Below the pieces are notes generated by a model that was not told where the DNA came from, did not search any database, and worked only from the letters and a program-made list of their open reading frames with translations. This document shows, in pieces, positions 18,536 through 27,297 of a stretch of DNA of 64,000 bases. The translations under genes were made by a program, and so were the position numbers. Location of the stretch: positions 2,666,001-2,730,000 of the forward strand of contig NZ_OY780939.1 of the NCBI RefSeq assembly GCF_963675975.1. Direction: 5' to 3'. Each line of letters begins with the position of its first letter. The first letter of the stretch is position 1. This DNA comes from Halarcobacter sp. GTDB lineage: Bacteria > Campylobacterota > Campylobacteria > Campylobacterales > Arcobacteraceae.

Positions 18536-18883
18536 TTATTCACCATTTAAAACAGACATAACAGTAGATCTACTTGTTTTAAGTTCTTGCATTATTTTAC
18601 TAATATTTATATCACCATTGTCTGTATAGTACTCTTCATCATCAAGCATTCGTAAAATTTCATCCTTTTTATCTAGTATCTCTTGGGAAGTTTGTCTTTT
18701 TTGGAAAGTAAAATCCTCTTCACTCATAGTTTTCATAGCGTCTAAATCTCTTTTGATAGTAGGAACTGTAACTTTAAGCTCTTTTGCTAACTCTTTTGGA
18801 TCAGAAATACCATTTGAAAGTAGTTCTTTTATGGCTATTCTTCTAGTTTTCATTTTACGTCTGCGATGATATGATATTTTCAA
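18536..18883 (-). CDS. Small helix-turn-helix protein, putative regulator
   Basis: This 115-residue protein has two predicted HTH units: ELAKELKVTVPTIKRDLDAM (residues ~35-54) and ISKIMQELKTSRSTVMSVLNG at the C-terminus. Both resemble DeoR/plasmid-type winged helices. The N-terminus is very basic (YHRRRKMKTRR). TTG 18883 lies four bases after AGAGGT; ATG 18853 is an alternative. It is divergent from the next gene across ~110 bases, suggesting a regulator and target pair. I do not recognise a named family. Confidence 0.65.
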   Translation of the reverse strand: MKISYHRRRKMKTRRIAIKELLSNGISDPKELAKELKVTVPTIKRDLDAMKTMSEEDFTFQKRQTSQEILDKKDEILRMLDDEEYYTDNGDINISKIMQELKTSRSTVMSVLNGE

Positions 18884-18995
18884 ACTTACCTCTAAACTTA
18901 ATTAATTGTTTAAATTATAACATAATGCTTGATAAAACTATTTTTTAACTGTGGTATTATATTTGCATATAAGAAGTACAAAAATGGGAGAAAAT

Positions 18996-19466
18996 ATGCA
19001 AGATTTTATAGATATGTACAAAGAGGCTTATAAGATAAATAAAGATGTAAAATTAGATAAAGTACTAAAAGAAGGTGAGATTGAAGTTAGTGAAGATGGA
19101 TATAAATTAAATGCAAGTAAAGATGCAGATATTTTAGAAATGTTGGGAAAAATCAAACTTCATACAATAGTAAATGACATGAGAGTATTTAAACCTACTA
19201 CTAACTTTATGGAGATTATTGTTTTGGCTTGGATATACAAAACTATGTCTATGCATTTGGAAGTATTAGAGATGGATTTATTGTTGGAGAAACTTTTAAT
19301 AAAAAAAGAGCATGACCCATTTGCCTCATATGCAGTATTAAAAATCCTAGAAGCAAATCCAACACTAACAGGTGCAGATTCAAGTATGATGGACCACTAT
19401 TTAACTATGGAATTAAATAGTGAACTTATGAATCAAATGGAAGAGAAACAAAAAGAGATAAACTAA
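18996..19466 (+). CDS. Conserved hypothetical helical protein
   Basis: I do not recognise this 156-residue acidic, probably all-helical soluble protein. No signal peptide or membrane segment is visible. I place the start at ATG 18996 because GGGAGA lies four bases upstream; the frame is open 15 codons further (18951), but without an RBS. It is divergent from the HTH gene, whose product may control it, and convergent with the EamA gene. Confidence 0.7.
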   Translation: MQDFIDMYKEAYKINKDVKLDKVLKEGEIEVSEDGYKLNASKDADILEMLGKIKLHTIVNDMRVFKPTTNFMEIIVLAWIYKTMSMHLEVLEMDLLLEKLLIKKEHDPFASYAVLKILEANPTLTGADSSMMDHYLTMELNSELMNQMEEKQKEIN

Positions 19467-19475
19467 AAAAGAATT

Positions 19476-20351
19476 CTATTTATTACGAATTTTGTTAAAT
19501 ATTTTTTTAGCAAATATTGTAATAAATAGACCACTTAAAATAAGAATAGCTCCAATTATTTCCGTTGAAGAAAGCTTTTCACCCAATAAAACAGATGAAC
19601 TAAAAATTCCAACAATAGGTATCAAAAGTGCAAAAGGTGTTACTAATGAAGCTTGATAAGTTTTAAGTAACCATCCCCAAATAGCAAAAGCAATCAAGGT
19701 AGAGAGATATGATACATAAACTAAAGAAAACCATGTTTTTTGTGTAGTTGATAAAAGTATTGTTAGAGTATCTTTTGACTCAAAAAAGTATGACATAAGA
19801 AATAAAGGCAAAGGTGGTACTAAACAAACCCAAACCATAAAGTGTAAAAGATTTACCCCTTTTATTCTTTTCATAATGATATTTGATATTGACCAGAAAA
19901 ATGCAGCAAAAAGTAAAAGTATAATACCCAATGTTGTAATGCTGTTGTTTACAGTAAAAAAGAAAAATGAAAAACCAATAGTAGCAACTAAAATTCCAAT
20001 AGCTTGTATCTTTGTAATCACCTCTTTGTATATCAAAATACTAAGTATGATAGTAAATATAACCTGAGCTTGTAAAAGTAAAGATGAGATTCCAGCACTA
20101 GCATCTGCATTCATTGCATAAAATAAAAAACCAAATTTTAAAACACCTAAAAATACACCTACACCCAAAATATTCCAAATAGAAGTTTTAGGAAAAGGGA
20201 TAAAAAATACAGCAGGAATAGCAACAATCAAAAATCTAAGTGCTGAAAAAAGTATAGGTGGCAGTTCTTCTAAACCAAACTTTATTATGGGAAAGTTAAT
20301 TCCCCAAATCAACACAACTAAAAAAGCTAATAAAATACCTTTGATATCCAT
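19476..20351 (-). CDS. EamA/DMT-family transporter
   Basis: This 291-residue protein has ten hydrophobic segments in two EamA repeats: the first starts VVLIWGINFPIIKFGL and the second has AAFFWSISNIIMKR. WGxNxPxxK is the hallmark of RhaT/YdcZ-type metabolite exporters. ATG 20351 follows AAAGGA by five bases. It is distant in sequence from the exporter at 11038-11913. The substrate is unknown. Confidence 0.9.
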   Translation of the reverse strand: MDIKGILLAFLVVLIWGINFPIIKFGLEELPPILFSALRFLIVAIPAVFFIPFPKTSIWNILGVGVFLGVLKFGFLFYAMNADASAGISSLLLQAQVIFTIILSILIYKEVITKIQAIGILVATIGFSFFFFTVNNSITTLGIILLLFAAFFWSISNIIMKRIKGVNLLHFMVWVCLVPPLPLFLMSYFFESKDTLTILLSTTQKTWFSLVYVSYLSTLIAFAIWGWLLKTYQASLVTPFALLIPIVGIFSSSVLLGEKLSSTEIIGAILILSGLFITIFAKKIFNKIRNK

Positions 20352-20415
20352 CTAATTCCTTTAAAATCAGATTATAGATAAATCAAACTTTATGTGTATA
20401 GAATAAAATTGCTTT

Positions 20416-21231
20416 TTACCACCAAGTTATAAAAAAGCTTTGGCTTTTATCCTCTTTTAGTTTCTTCATCCAAACAAGAGGGGATTTCTTATGATTTAAA
20501 AATAGTTCTATTTCAGTTAATACTTCATCAAAAGATTTCCAAATATTGTTTGTAAAACAATCTCTAACCCAATCATCTCTTGAAGGCAAAAAGTATTTAA
20601 ACTCTTTAAAATCTTCTTGTTTTAAAAACTCATTGTAACTTAGATAAAAACCTTTTATACAATCGTTGTTTATAATAGGTATCTCTTTACCTACTAAGTT
20701 TAAAGGAACATAAATATTTCCTTTGAAACAAACCTTTTGTTCAAAAGCATTAACATTTAAATCAAACAAATACTTTTTAGTCTCATCTTTATAGAGTAAA
20801 GGAAGCTGCTTCTTTTTTAATTTTGTTAATTTTTGAGCAAAAGAATCATCTCTATTTGGACCAATAAATCTATCTATTTCATTTGTAAAAGAGGTATCAT
20901 AAAGATAGTATTTGTAGATATGCTCTATATGTAAATATTTTTGTGTTGTTTTATCAAAAAGCAAAAAATCCAACTCTCCAAGAGTTTCTTTGTCATGAAT
21001 AATTTGGATATATGATTTTATTAACTCATAGTTTGGCGATTGATTTATATAAAACTCAAAAAAACGCTCTATTCTTTTTCCTAAAGGAAGATTAGTAGAA
21101 ATATCTAATTTAGTAAAATCAAACTCATTTACTTCTTTTATATCTAGTTCAAATTGATTTAGACCATTTAAGTTTTTAAATAAAGAAGGTGTGTTTAGGT
21201 ATCCTAGGAATTGAGTTTTTAAATTTTCCAT
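20416..21231 (-). CDS. DUF1853 family protein
   Basis: This 271-residue protein matches DUF1853. Residues ~50-130 carry the family core, with the ELDFLLFDK and HIEHIYKYYLYD segments and the FIGPNRDDSFAQKLTKL motif. The core resembles a PD-(D/E)xK nuclease-like arrangement (E-x-D and a later E/H-x-E/K), but nuclease activity is only an inference. It starts about four bases after the FkbM gene stop and is coupled to it. Confidence 0.8.
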   Translation of the reverse strand: MENLKTQFLGYLNTPSLFKNLNGLNQFELDIKEVNEFDFTKLDISTNLPLGKRIERFFEFYINQSPNYELIKSYIQIIHDKETLGELDFLLFDKTTQKYLHIEHIYKYYLYDTSFTNEIDRFIGPNRDDSFAQKLTKLKKKQLPLLYKDETKKYLFDLNVNAFEQKVCFKGNIYVPLNLVGKEIPIINNDCIKGFYLSYNEFLKQEDFKEFKYFLPSRDDWVRDCFTNNIWKSFDEVLTEIELFLNHKKSPLVWMKKLKEDKSQSFFITWW

Positions 21232-21235
21232 TGCT

Positions 21236-22315
21236 TTACTTTATATTATCAGACTTTGGAATAAAATAAAGAACAGTTTCATATATCCCTTCCATATAAT
21301 GCCTCATATAAATTTTATAGCCACTATAAATGGATAAAACCATTTGGGGTATCTTATACCAATCCTCTGCCTTATGATATATACAAATAGCTAAAATAGG
21401 TTTATATCTTTTTATAGTCTCTTTTGCACCCTCAATCGCATCTTGCTCTGCACCTTCAATATCCATTTTTATAAAATCTACTTTTTCTTTTATGATATTA
21501 TCCAAGGTATTAGTATTTAGAGCATTATAATTGTGATCGCAATTGTTTGATGATATATTATCTTCAGCTATAATTTTTTTATTTGATAATCCAGATTCTA
21601 TAAACTCTATATTTGGTGTATCAGCAAATTTTCTTTTGGCAATATTTATATGTAGTTTATTTGGCTCTATTGAATATATATTTTTATAATCAGGGAAATT
21701 AGTGATTATATTAGGGATAGTATCTCCCACATATCCACCACAATCTACAAAACTTATATTTTTTATATCTGGGACAATCTCTTTATCGAAATATTGTTCG
21801 TCATGGTTGTTTGTAAAGCCTTTCATAAAACCATAATCGCCAGTAATCTTAAAATTTAAAACCTTTTTAAAAATGGTTTTTGATTTTTCATCTTCTAGTA
21901 GATTAAAAATCTTTTCATATTGGTCTTTATTTTGCTTGAAGTCCTCTTCAAAATCATCCATAAAAGGAGCAGAAGGAAGAGGAAGTGAGCTATATCTATT
22001 AAAGGCTAAATAACTTATATTTTCTATGCCCATAGAATCAAGTTTCTCTTTAACATCCAAAGGACTTCCCCATGATACCCAAAGAACTATAGAGTTTTTA
22101 TCTATATCATTTATATCTAATATCTCTTTTTTTCTAGATTTTTGAACCCTTGTAAAATCATCTATAATACCATCAACAGAGATATGTTTTTGTATAGCTT
22201 TTGTATATTTGTTTATTCCAAGAATATATTTTTTTATATCTTTTGACTCTATAAAAAGATTTACTAGCTTTTTATCTTTTTCATTTATGTAGTCAAAATC
22301 TTTTATATCTACCAT
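21236..22315 (-). CDS. FkbM family methyltransferase
   Basis: The C-terminal half (~residues 180-355) is an FkbM-type SAM-dependent methyltransferase with FVDCGGYVGDTI as the SAM loop, IEPN, and DFIKMDIEGAEQDAI. The N-terminal ~170 residues look like a nucleotide- or sugar-binding regulatory region, seen in FkbM proteins acting on surface polysaccharides. The acceptor is unknown. It is upstream of the DUF1853 gene. A two-gene transcript is likely. Confidence 0.87.
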   Translation of the reverse strand: MVDIKDFDYINEKDKKLVNLFIESKDIKKYILGINKYTKAIQKHISVDGIIDDFTRVQKSRKKEILDINDIDKNSIVLWVSWGSPLDVKEKLDSMGIENISYLAFNRYSSLPLPSAPFMDDFEEDFKQNKDQYEKIFNLLEDEKSKTIFKKVLNFKITGDYGFMKGFTNNHDEQYFDKEIVPDIKNISFVDCGGYVGDTIPNIITNFPDYKNIYSIEPNKLHINIAKRKFADTPNIEFIESGLSNKKIIAEDNISSNNCDHNYNALNTNTLDNIIKEKVDFIKMDIEGAEQDAIEGAKETIKRYKPILAICIYHKAEDWYKIPQMVLSIYSGYKIYMRHYMEGIYETVLYFIPKSDNIK

Positions 22316-22373
22316 AAATTGTATTTTGCCTTTTTATTACTATTTAATTTTAGTATAACATACTATGGTGTAA

Positions 22374-22958
22374 TTAATTTATTGCATCATCAATACTAAG
22401 TATTGAAGCCACTTCCCCAGGCATCAAACTATCTAGATGAATATCCCCAATTCGAACTCTTACAAGCCTTAAAGTAGGAAAACCAACAGCAGCAGTCATT
22501 TTTCTAACTTGTCTTTTTTTACCTTCACAAACAGTAATAGAAACCCAAGAAGTTGGTCCATGTTTTGGATGACGAATATTTTTTCCACGAGCTGGAAGAT
22601 TTGGTTCGCCTTCTATAGCAAAAGCATTACAAGGAAGAGTTTGATATCTTTTTCCACTAACTGTAATCTCAACACCCTTTTGTAGTTTAGATACAGCATC
22701 TTGAGTGATAATACCATCCACTTGAACATAATACTCTTTTTCAATAGATTTGCTAGTTACTTTATTACTAACTTTACCATCAGTTGTAAGCAATAATAAG
22801 CCTTCTGAATCATGGTCTAATCTTCCAATAGCCATAGTATTTTCAGGAAAATCATAAAAGTCACCCAATAAACTTTTGTTTTTCATCTTTTCTTGTTTAA
22901 ACTGGCTTAAACATCCGTATGGTTTGAAGATTTTGAAGTGCTGGTGAGTATTTGGCAT
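22374..22958 (-). CDS. rRNA pseudouridine synthase, RluE/RsuA type
   Basis: This 194-residue protein is a pseudouridine synthase of the RsuA/RluB/C/D-short branch, without an S4 domain, which matches RluE. Motif II is GRLDHDSEGLLLLTTDG with catalytic Asp near residue 44, and motif III is GKKRQVRKMTAAVGFPTLRL in short form (KKRQVRKM). RluE modifies one uridine in 23S rRNA; that specificity is inferred. AAGGAC precedes ATG 22958. It is monocistronic. Confidence 0.9.
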   Translation of the reverse strand: MPNTHQHFKIFKPYGCLSQFKQEKMKNKSLLGDFYDFPENTMAIGRLDHDSEGLLLLTTDGKVSNKVTSKSIEKEYYVQVDGIITQDAVSKLQKGVEITVSGKRYQTLPCNAFAIEGEPNLPARGKNIRHPKHGPTSWVSITVCEGKKRQVRKMTAAVGFPTLRLVRVRIGDIHLDSLMPGEVASILSIDDAIN

Positions 22959-23098
22959 TAAAACTTGTCCTTTGAATTATGTGGAATTGTAGCTTTTATT
23001 TTATAAAGAGGAGTTTTAAATAAAACAATACAAAAGATATACAAATTAAGTTAAGATTATCCATTTAACCTTATATTTTGTATTATTAATATGCATAT

Positions 23099-23161
23099 AT
23101 ACAAAGTATTTTAATTTTTTAAGATAATACTTAGTATAAATACAAAGTATTATGATATAAT
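23099..23161 (+). promoter_or_regulatory. hipBA-type promoter with three operator repeats
   Basis: Three copies of ATAC(A/T)AAGTATT occur: 23099-23110 (+), 23126-23137 (reverse orientation) and 23140-23151 (+). The last overlaps the likely -10 box TATAAT (23156-23161) region. AAGGAG at 23169-23174 serves the first gene. Repeated near-palindromic boxes over a promoter are the expected autoregulation sites of a HipB-like antitoxin. Confidence 0.65.
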
Positions 23162-23179
23162 ATTTTAAAAGGAGTTCTT

Positions 23180-23518
23180 ATGGATTTTAACTTATTAACA
23201 AATGAAGATATTATAAAAGAGCTTGGTAAAAACTATGAGGAATTGAGACTTTATAAAAAACTTTCAGATGAAGATGTTCATAAAAAAGGTGGTGTTAGTA
23301 TTGATGCTATCCAAAGACTAAAAAGTGGCTCAAATATAAACCTATTAAATTTTATAAAAATTTTAAAAGGTCTTGGTGAGCTAGATAAACTACAAAAACT
23401 ACTTGAAGTCAAAGAGGAATTTAGTATTAAACAAAAAGAAAAAAAAACAAAACCTAAAAGAATATTCAAAACTAAGAAAGATACAAATGAAAACTTTATT
23501 TGGGGAGAAGATAAATGA
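23180..23518 (+). CDS. HipB-like helix-turn-helix antitoxin
   Basis: This 112-residue protein has a short XRE-like HTH region around residues 20-60 (LYKKLSDEDVHKKGGVSIDAIQRLKSG, seen in short motifs SDEDVHKKGG and SIDAIQRL). It ends in a lysine-rich tail. The gene overlaps hipA by four bases (ATGA), and the repeats upstream of the promoter fit autoregulation. It should neutralise the downstream kinase and repress the operon together with it. Confidence 0.82.
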   Translation: MDFNLLTNEDIIKELGKNYEELRLYKKLSDEDVHKKGGVSIDAIQRLKSGSNINLLNFIKILKGLGELDKLQKLLEVKEEFSIKQKEKKTKPKRIFKTKKDTNENFIWGEDK

Positions 23519-24834
23519 GTAAGATTGTTGAAGTAAAATTATGGGGCACAACCATTGGATATTTAGGTTACCCAAAAGATTCAAACATAGCACAATTTGA
23601 ATATGATGAAAACTTTATGAGATCTAATATTTTCCCTTCACCTTTATTGATGAAATATCCACCTGACAAGTTTTATTTTGAAGATATAAGTTTTAGAACT
23701 TTTAAAGGAGTTGCAGGTGTTTTCGCTGACTCTTTACCAGATAAATATGGAAATCAACTAATAGACCAGTTCATGGCAGAGAAAAAAATCCCCCAAGAAG
23801 AGATAACAACTCTTGATAGATTGCTATATGTAGGTAAAAGAAGTATAGGTGCTCTAGAATATCATCCTTGTGAATTTGAAGATGATTTTGAAAAAGGGAT
23901 GCAAGCTTTAGATATAACAACACTAGCCAAATTAGCAGAATTGGTAATTTCAAAAAAAGACAATTTAAATGATAAGTTAAAAAACTCCAAAACAAAAAAA
24001 GAGGTATTAGACTTGATAAGAGTTGGTTCTAGTGCAGGAGGTGCAAGAGCCAAAGCACTTATAGCAAAAGATGAAGATAAAGAAAACAGATACATAGATG
24101 GAACAAACGTATATGAAGGAAACTACTCTTACTGGCTTTTAAAATTTGACTCATCCGCTAATCAAGATAGAGATTCAAAAGACCCAAAAGGTATGACAAG
24201 AGTTGAATATATATATTCTATACTAGCTAAAAAATGTGAAATAGATATTCCCGAAACCTCATATATAGAAATAGATGAGGATTTTCATTTTATGATAAAA
24301 AGATTTGATAGAGTTGTAGAAAATAAAAAAACCTCAAAACTACACTACATATCTTGGGCTGGATTATCTCACTACGACAGAGATACAACAGGAGCATACT
24401 CATACGAACAATTAGTTTTAAACTTACGACAACTAAACTTTGGACAAGAAGAGATAACGGAAGTTTTTAAAAGAGCAGTTTTTAATATAGTTGGAAGAAA
24501 CCAAGATGACCATACAAAAAACTTTGGATTTTTGATGAATAAAAAAGGGGACTGGAGTTTATCTCCCGCTTTTGATATGACCTACTCTTATGACCCAACT
24601 GGAACTTGGACAAAAGTACATCAAATAAGACTTAATAAAAAACAAGATAGTTTTACAAAAAAGGATATTATAACATTTGGGAAATATTGTGATTTGACTG
24701 AGAAACAAACAACAAAAATACTTGAAAAAACTATTGAAGTATTTAAAGAGTTTGAAAAACTTGCAGACAAATATAAAGTACCAAGAAAATTAAAAGATAC
24801 TGTTTCTAAAAATTTAAGAAGAGATTTGATTTAA
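23515..24834 (+). CDS. HipA-family serine/threonine kinase toxin
   Basis: This 439-residue protein has all HipA blocks: an N-terminal subdomain with WGTTIGYL and FKGVAGVFADSLPD (~residues 10-80), the P-loop-like SSAGGARAKA (~172-181), LKFD and the RVEY lysine region, the catalytic loop NQDDHTKNFGF (~residues 323-333) and the metal motif SPAFDMTYS. HipA in E. coli phosphorylates GltX and causes growth arrest; the target here is not known. The catalytic residues look intact. The stop codon TAA (24832-24834) lies inside the target duplication of the IS256-type element that follows. Confidence 0.9.
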   Translation: MSKIVEVKLWGTTIGYLGYPKDSNIAQFEYDENFMRSNIFPSPLLMKYPPDKFYFEDISFRTFKGVAGVFADSLPDKYGNQLIDQFMAEKKIPQEEITTLDRLLYVGKRSIGALEYHPCEFEDDFEKGMQALDITTLAKLAELVISKKDNLNDKLKNSKTKKEVLDLIRVGSSAGGARAKALIAKDEDKENRYIDGTNVYEGNYSYWLLKFDSSANQDRDSKDPKGMTRVEYIYSILAKKCEIDIPETSYIEIDEDFHFMIKRFDRVVENKKTSKLHYISWAGLSHYDRDTTGAYSYEQLVLNLRQLNFGQEEITEVFKRAVFNIVGRNQDDHTKNFGFLMNKKGDWSLSPAFDMTYSYDPTGTWTKVHQIRLNKKQDSFTKKDIITFGKYCDLTEKQTTKILEKTIEVFKEFEKLADKYKVPRKLKDTVSKNLRRDLI

Positions 24835-24837
24835 AGT

Positions 24838-24864
24838 GGTAGTGTAAAACTAACTGTGTAAATC
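24838..24864. repeat. Left terminal inverted repeat of the IS256-type element
   Basis: The core TGTAAAACTAACTGTGTAAATC is not written in full; its inner half CTGTGTAAATC and outer TGTAAA are shared with the right end, 19 of 22 positions in total, and the outermost five bases diverge. Confidence 0.8.
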
Positions 24865-24924
24865 CAAAAATATAAATTTATTAGATAGAATTTATCTAGT
24901 AGATTTATTTAAAGGATTTACATT

Positions 24925-26142
24925 ATGGGAATACTAAACAAAGAAGAATTAAGAAGACAAATAAAAGAAGGTAAAGAAGTATCATTAGATGGTATTTTAG
25001 ATGAATTTAAAGGATTACTAAAAGAAGCTTTACAAACAGCAACGCAAGAAGAACTTACTTCACATCTTGGCTATGAAAAGCATAAAGAATCAGATAATCC
25101 AAACTATAGAAATGTACATAATAAAAAAACATTAAAGTCAAAGTATGGAGAGATTGATGTATCCATGCCAAGAGACAGAGATGGAACATTTGAACCAAAA
25201 CTAGTACAAAAAAGAGAGAGACTTTTAAAAGGAAGTGAAGATTTAATATTATCACTTTATACCAAAGGAATGAGTGTAAGGGATATACAACATCATTTAG
25301 ATGATTTATATGGATATGAACTATCAGAACAAACAATATCAAATATTACAAGTGCAATTATCGAAAAAGCTAAAGAGTGGCAAAACAGACCATTAGAATC
25401 AATTTACCCAATTATCTTTATGGATGCAACAGTTCTAAAAATAAGAGTAGATAGAGTTGTTAAAAATATAGCTGCTTATATCATGCTTGGAATCACACTA
25501 GATGGTAAGAAAGAGATTATAGGTATTTGGATTGGAGAGAATGAATCTAGTAAATATTGGCTAACACTTTTAAACGAACTTAAAAACAGAGGTGTAGATG
25601 ATGTTCTTATATTTGCTATTGATGGTTTAAATGGATTTAACCAAGCCATTGAAGCAGTTTATCCCAAAGCTGAGATTCAAAGGTGTATAGTTCATCAGAT
25701 TAGAAGTTCACTAAGATATGTATCTTGGAAAGATAGAAAAGCTGTAGCAAAAGACTTAAAGACAGTTTATCAAGCTTCTACAGAAGAAGATGCTCAATTA
25801 GCTTTGACTTCATTTAATGATATTTGGGGTAAAAAATATCCTCACATTTCCCAATCTTGGACAAATAATTGGACAGAACTTGCTACATTTTTTAAATATC
25901 CAAAAGCTATTCAAACTTTAATTTATACAACAAACCCAATAGAATCACTAAATTCAAATATTAAAAGAAAGATCAAATCTAAAGGCTCCTTTCCAACAGT
26001 TGATTCAGCATTTAAACTATTATATTTAGCAACACAGGAGGTTCAAGAAAAGTGGACTAGAACTAAACTTAGAAATTGGAGTGAAATTTATCCTCAACTT
26101 AGTATATTCTTCAGTGAGATTATGGAAAAATATACTAAGTGA
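24925..26142 (+). CDS. IS256-family DDE transposase
   Basis: This 405-residue protein is a full-length mutator-type (IS256) transposase. The catalytic acidic residues are in IIFMDATVLK (first D, ~residue 166), FAIDGLNGF (second D, ~230) and NPIESLNS (E, ~340). The QRCIVHQIR motif follows the second D, as usual. The N-terminal region (~1-120) holds the DNA-binding helices. ATG 24925 is preceded by AAAGGA. The frame is intact, so it is probably functional. Confidence 0.96.
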   Translation: MGILNKEELRRQIKEGKEVSLDGILDEFKGLLKEALQTATQEELTSHLGYEKHKESDNPNYRNVHNKKTLKSKYGEIDVSMPRDRDGTFEPKLVQKRERLLKGSEDLILSLYTKGMSVRDIQHHLDDLYGYELSEQTISNITSAIIEKAKEWQNRPLESIYPIIFMDATVLKIRVDRVVKNIAAYIMLGITLDGKKEIIGIWIGENESSKYWLTLLNELKNRGVDDVLIFAIDGLNGFNQAIEAVYPKAEIQRCIVHQIRSSLRYVSWKDRKAVAKDLKTVYQASTEEDAQLALTSFNDIWGKKYPHISQSWTNNWTELATFFKYPKAIQTLIYTTNPIESLNSNIKRKIKSKGSFPTVDSAFKLLYLATQEVQEKWTRTKLRNWSEIYPQLSIFFSEIMEKYTK

Positions 26143-26158
26143 TTTAAAGTTTACTGGT

Positions 26159-26185
26159 GATTTACACAGTTTACTTTACAGGCTC
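26159..26185. repeat. Right terminal inverted repeat of the IS256-type element
   Basis: GATTTACACAG followed by TTTACTTTACA pairs with the left end at 19 of 22 core positions. The 8-bp duplication TTTAAAGT follows directly at 26186-26193. Confidence 0.8.
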
Positions 26186-26234
26186 TTTAAAGTGGAGATT
26201 CATCCTCTGGGTGTAATTCCTAATTTATATTATC

Positions 26235-27275
26235 TCATTTTTTATCTGTTACACAACGTATATAATACTTCTTATTGTCATCTATTTTACGAGTAAAATT
26301 TTGTGACACAGATTGATATCCCAAAGAAATATCTTTAAAAACAATCCAATACCTAGAAGGAACCATATTAGGAAAATTCTTTGGATTAAAATAATATTTA
26401 TCTATACCATCTATTATATAACCAGTATAAGGTTCATCTCTTAAAATTGTTTTATATTCAAGTTCAGTTGGTATTCTCCATTTATTATAATTTTGAATAA
26501 CTAAATTTTTACAATAATTAATTGCATCATTTTTAGAATATTTATCATATCTATTATTATTGTTTTTCAATTCCCATACTAAATTTTTTATAAAATATAT
26601 ATCTTTTCTTTCATTTTTATAATTTTTCATTTTTAAAATTTCAGTTATATCTTTTGAATTATTTTCTCTTATTGCTAAATCATATGCAGTAAAGCCTGCT
26701 TTATTTTTTATAGTTTTATCTGCACCATTATTAATTAGTAAATCTACTACTTCTTTATTTTTAATTGAAATCATTAGAGGTGTATATCCATTACAATTCC
26801 AATTAATACTTTTTTTAGCACCATATTTTAAAAGTAATTTTGTAGCATTTAAAGTTCCATTTTTCTGCAAAGCATTATTTCTTAAAGAAAAATCAAGTGG
26901 AGAACAATAACTCTTACCTCTATCATTAACATCAAAACTATAATTTTCCAATAAGTATTTAATAATCTCTTCATTTTTATTCATTGCTGCTCGATGTAAT
27001 ACTCCAAAACCTCTATTCGCTCGACTCTTTAATGAAGCACCTTTATTAATTAAATATTTTACTGTTTTTAAATCTCCCCAACCTACTGCATAAAGTAATG
27101 CAGTGAAACCTAACTTATTTTTTTTATTAATATCTACACCTTTTTCTACTAAATTGACAATTTCTTCAAAATTTTGTTGATCAACTGCATTCATCAAAGG
27201 AGATCCTTTATCAAATCCATTTAATGTTGAAACTAAACATAAAAATATAATTAAATATTTAATATGACTATTCAT
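26235..27275 (-). CDS. Exported ankyrin-repeat protein with C-terminal Lcl/DUF1566-like domain
   Basis: An N-terminal signal peptide (MNSHIKYLIIFLCLVSTLNG) is followed by about five or six ankyrin repeats (residues ~25-220, with TALLYAVGWGDLKTVKYLI-type units). The C-terminal region has WRIPTELEYKTIL and SRYWIVFKD and ends in RCVTDKK, as in DUF1566 (Lcl C-terminal) domains. I choose ATG 27275, because AAAGGGA is five bases upstream, over 27293. It is probably periplasmic and protein-binding. It follows a 214-codon membrane-protein gene by 22 bases. Confidence 0.75.
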   Translation of the reverse strand: MNSHIKYLIIFLCLVSTLNGFDKGSPLMNAVDQQNFEEIVNLVEKGVDINKKNKLGFTALLYAVGWGDLKTVKYLINKGASLKSRANRGFGVLHRAAMNKNEEIIKYLLENYSFDVNDRGKSYCSPLDFSLRNNALQKNGTLNATKLLLKYGAKKSINWNCNGYTPLMISIKNKEVVDLLINNGADKTIKNKAGFTAYDLAIRENNSKDITEILKMKNYKNERKDIYFIKNLVWELKNNNNRYDKYSKNDAINYCKNLVIQNYNKWRIPTELEYKTILRDEPYTGYIIDGIDKYYFNPKNFPNMVPSRYWIVFKDISLGYQSVSQNFTRKIDDNKKYYIRCVTDKK

Positions 27276-27297
27276 TTTTTCCCTTTTTTTCATTTTT

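Larger units (their letters stand above)
24838..26185 (+). mobile_element. Complete IS256-family insertion sequence (1348 bp)
   Basis: The element holds one transposase gene, flanked by imperfect inverted repeats (24838-24864 and 26159-26185). It is bordered by an 8-bp direct repeat TTTAAAGT (24830-24837 and 26186-26193), the target duplication. Two more matching bases (GG) follow both copies by chance or as part of a longer duplication. All parts look intact, so the element may be active. It inserted at the stop codon of the hipA-type gene without truncating it. Confidence 0.88.

Noticed and set aside
23099-23151. A CRISPR array at the repeats upstream of hipB
   Set aside because: The repeats are only 12 bases, partly inverted and irregularly spaced, which fits operators.
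26186-26234. Shared AATTACACCC...GAATCTC bases here and near 30935-30960
   Set aside because: The match is short (about 20 bases with gaps) and could be a common gene-end remnant, so no repeat family is claimed.
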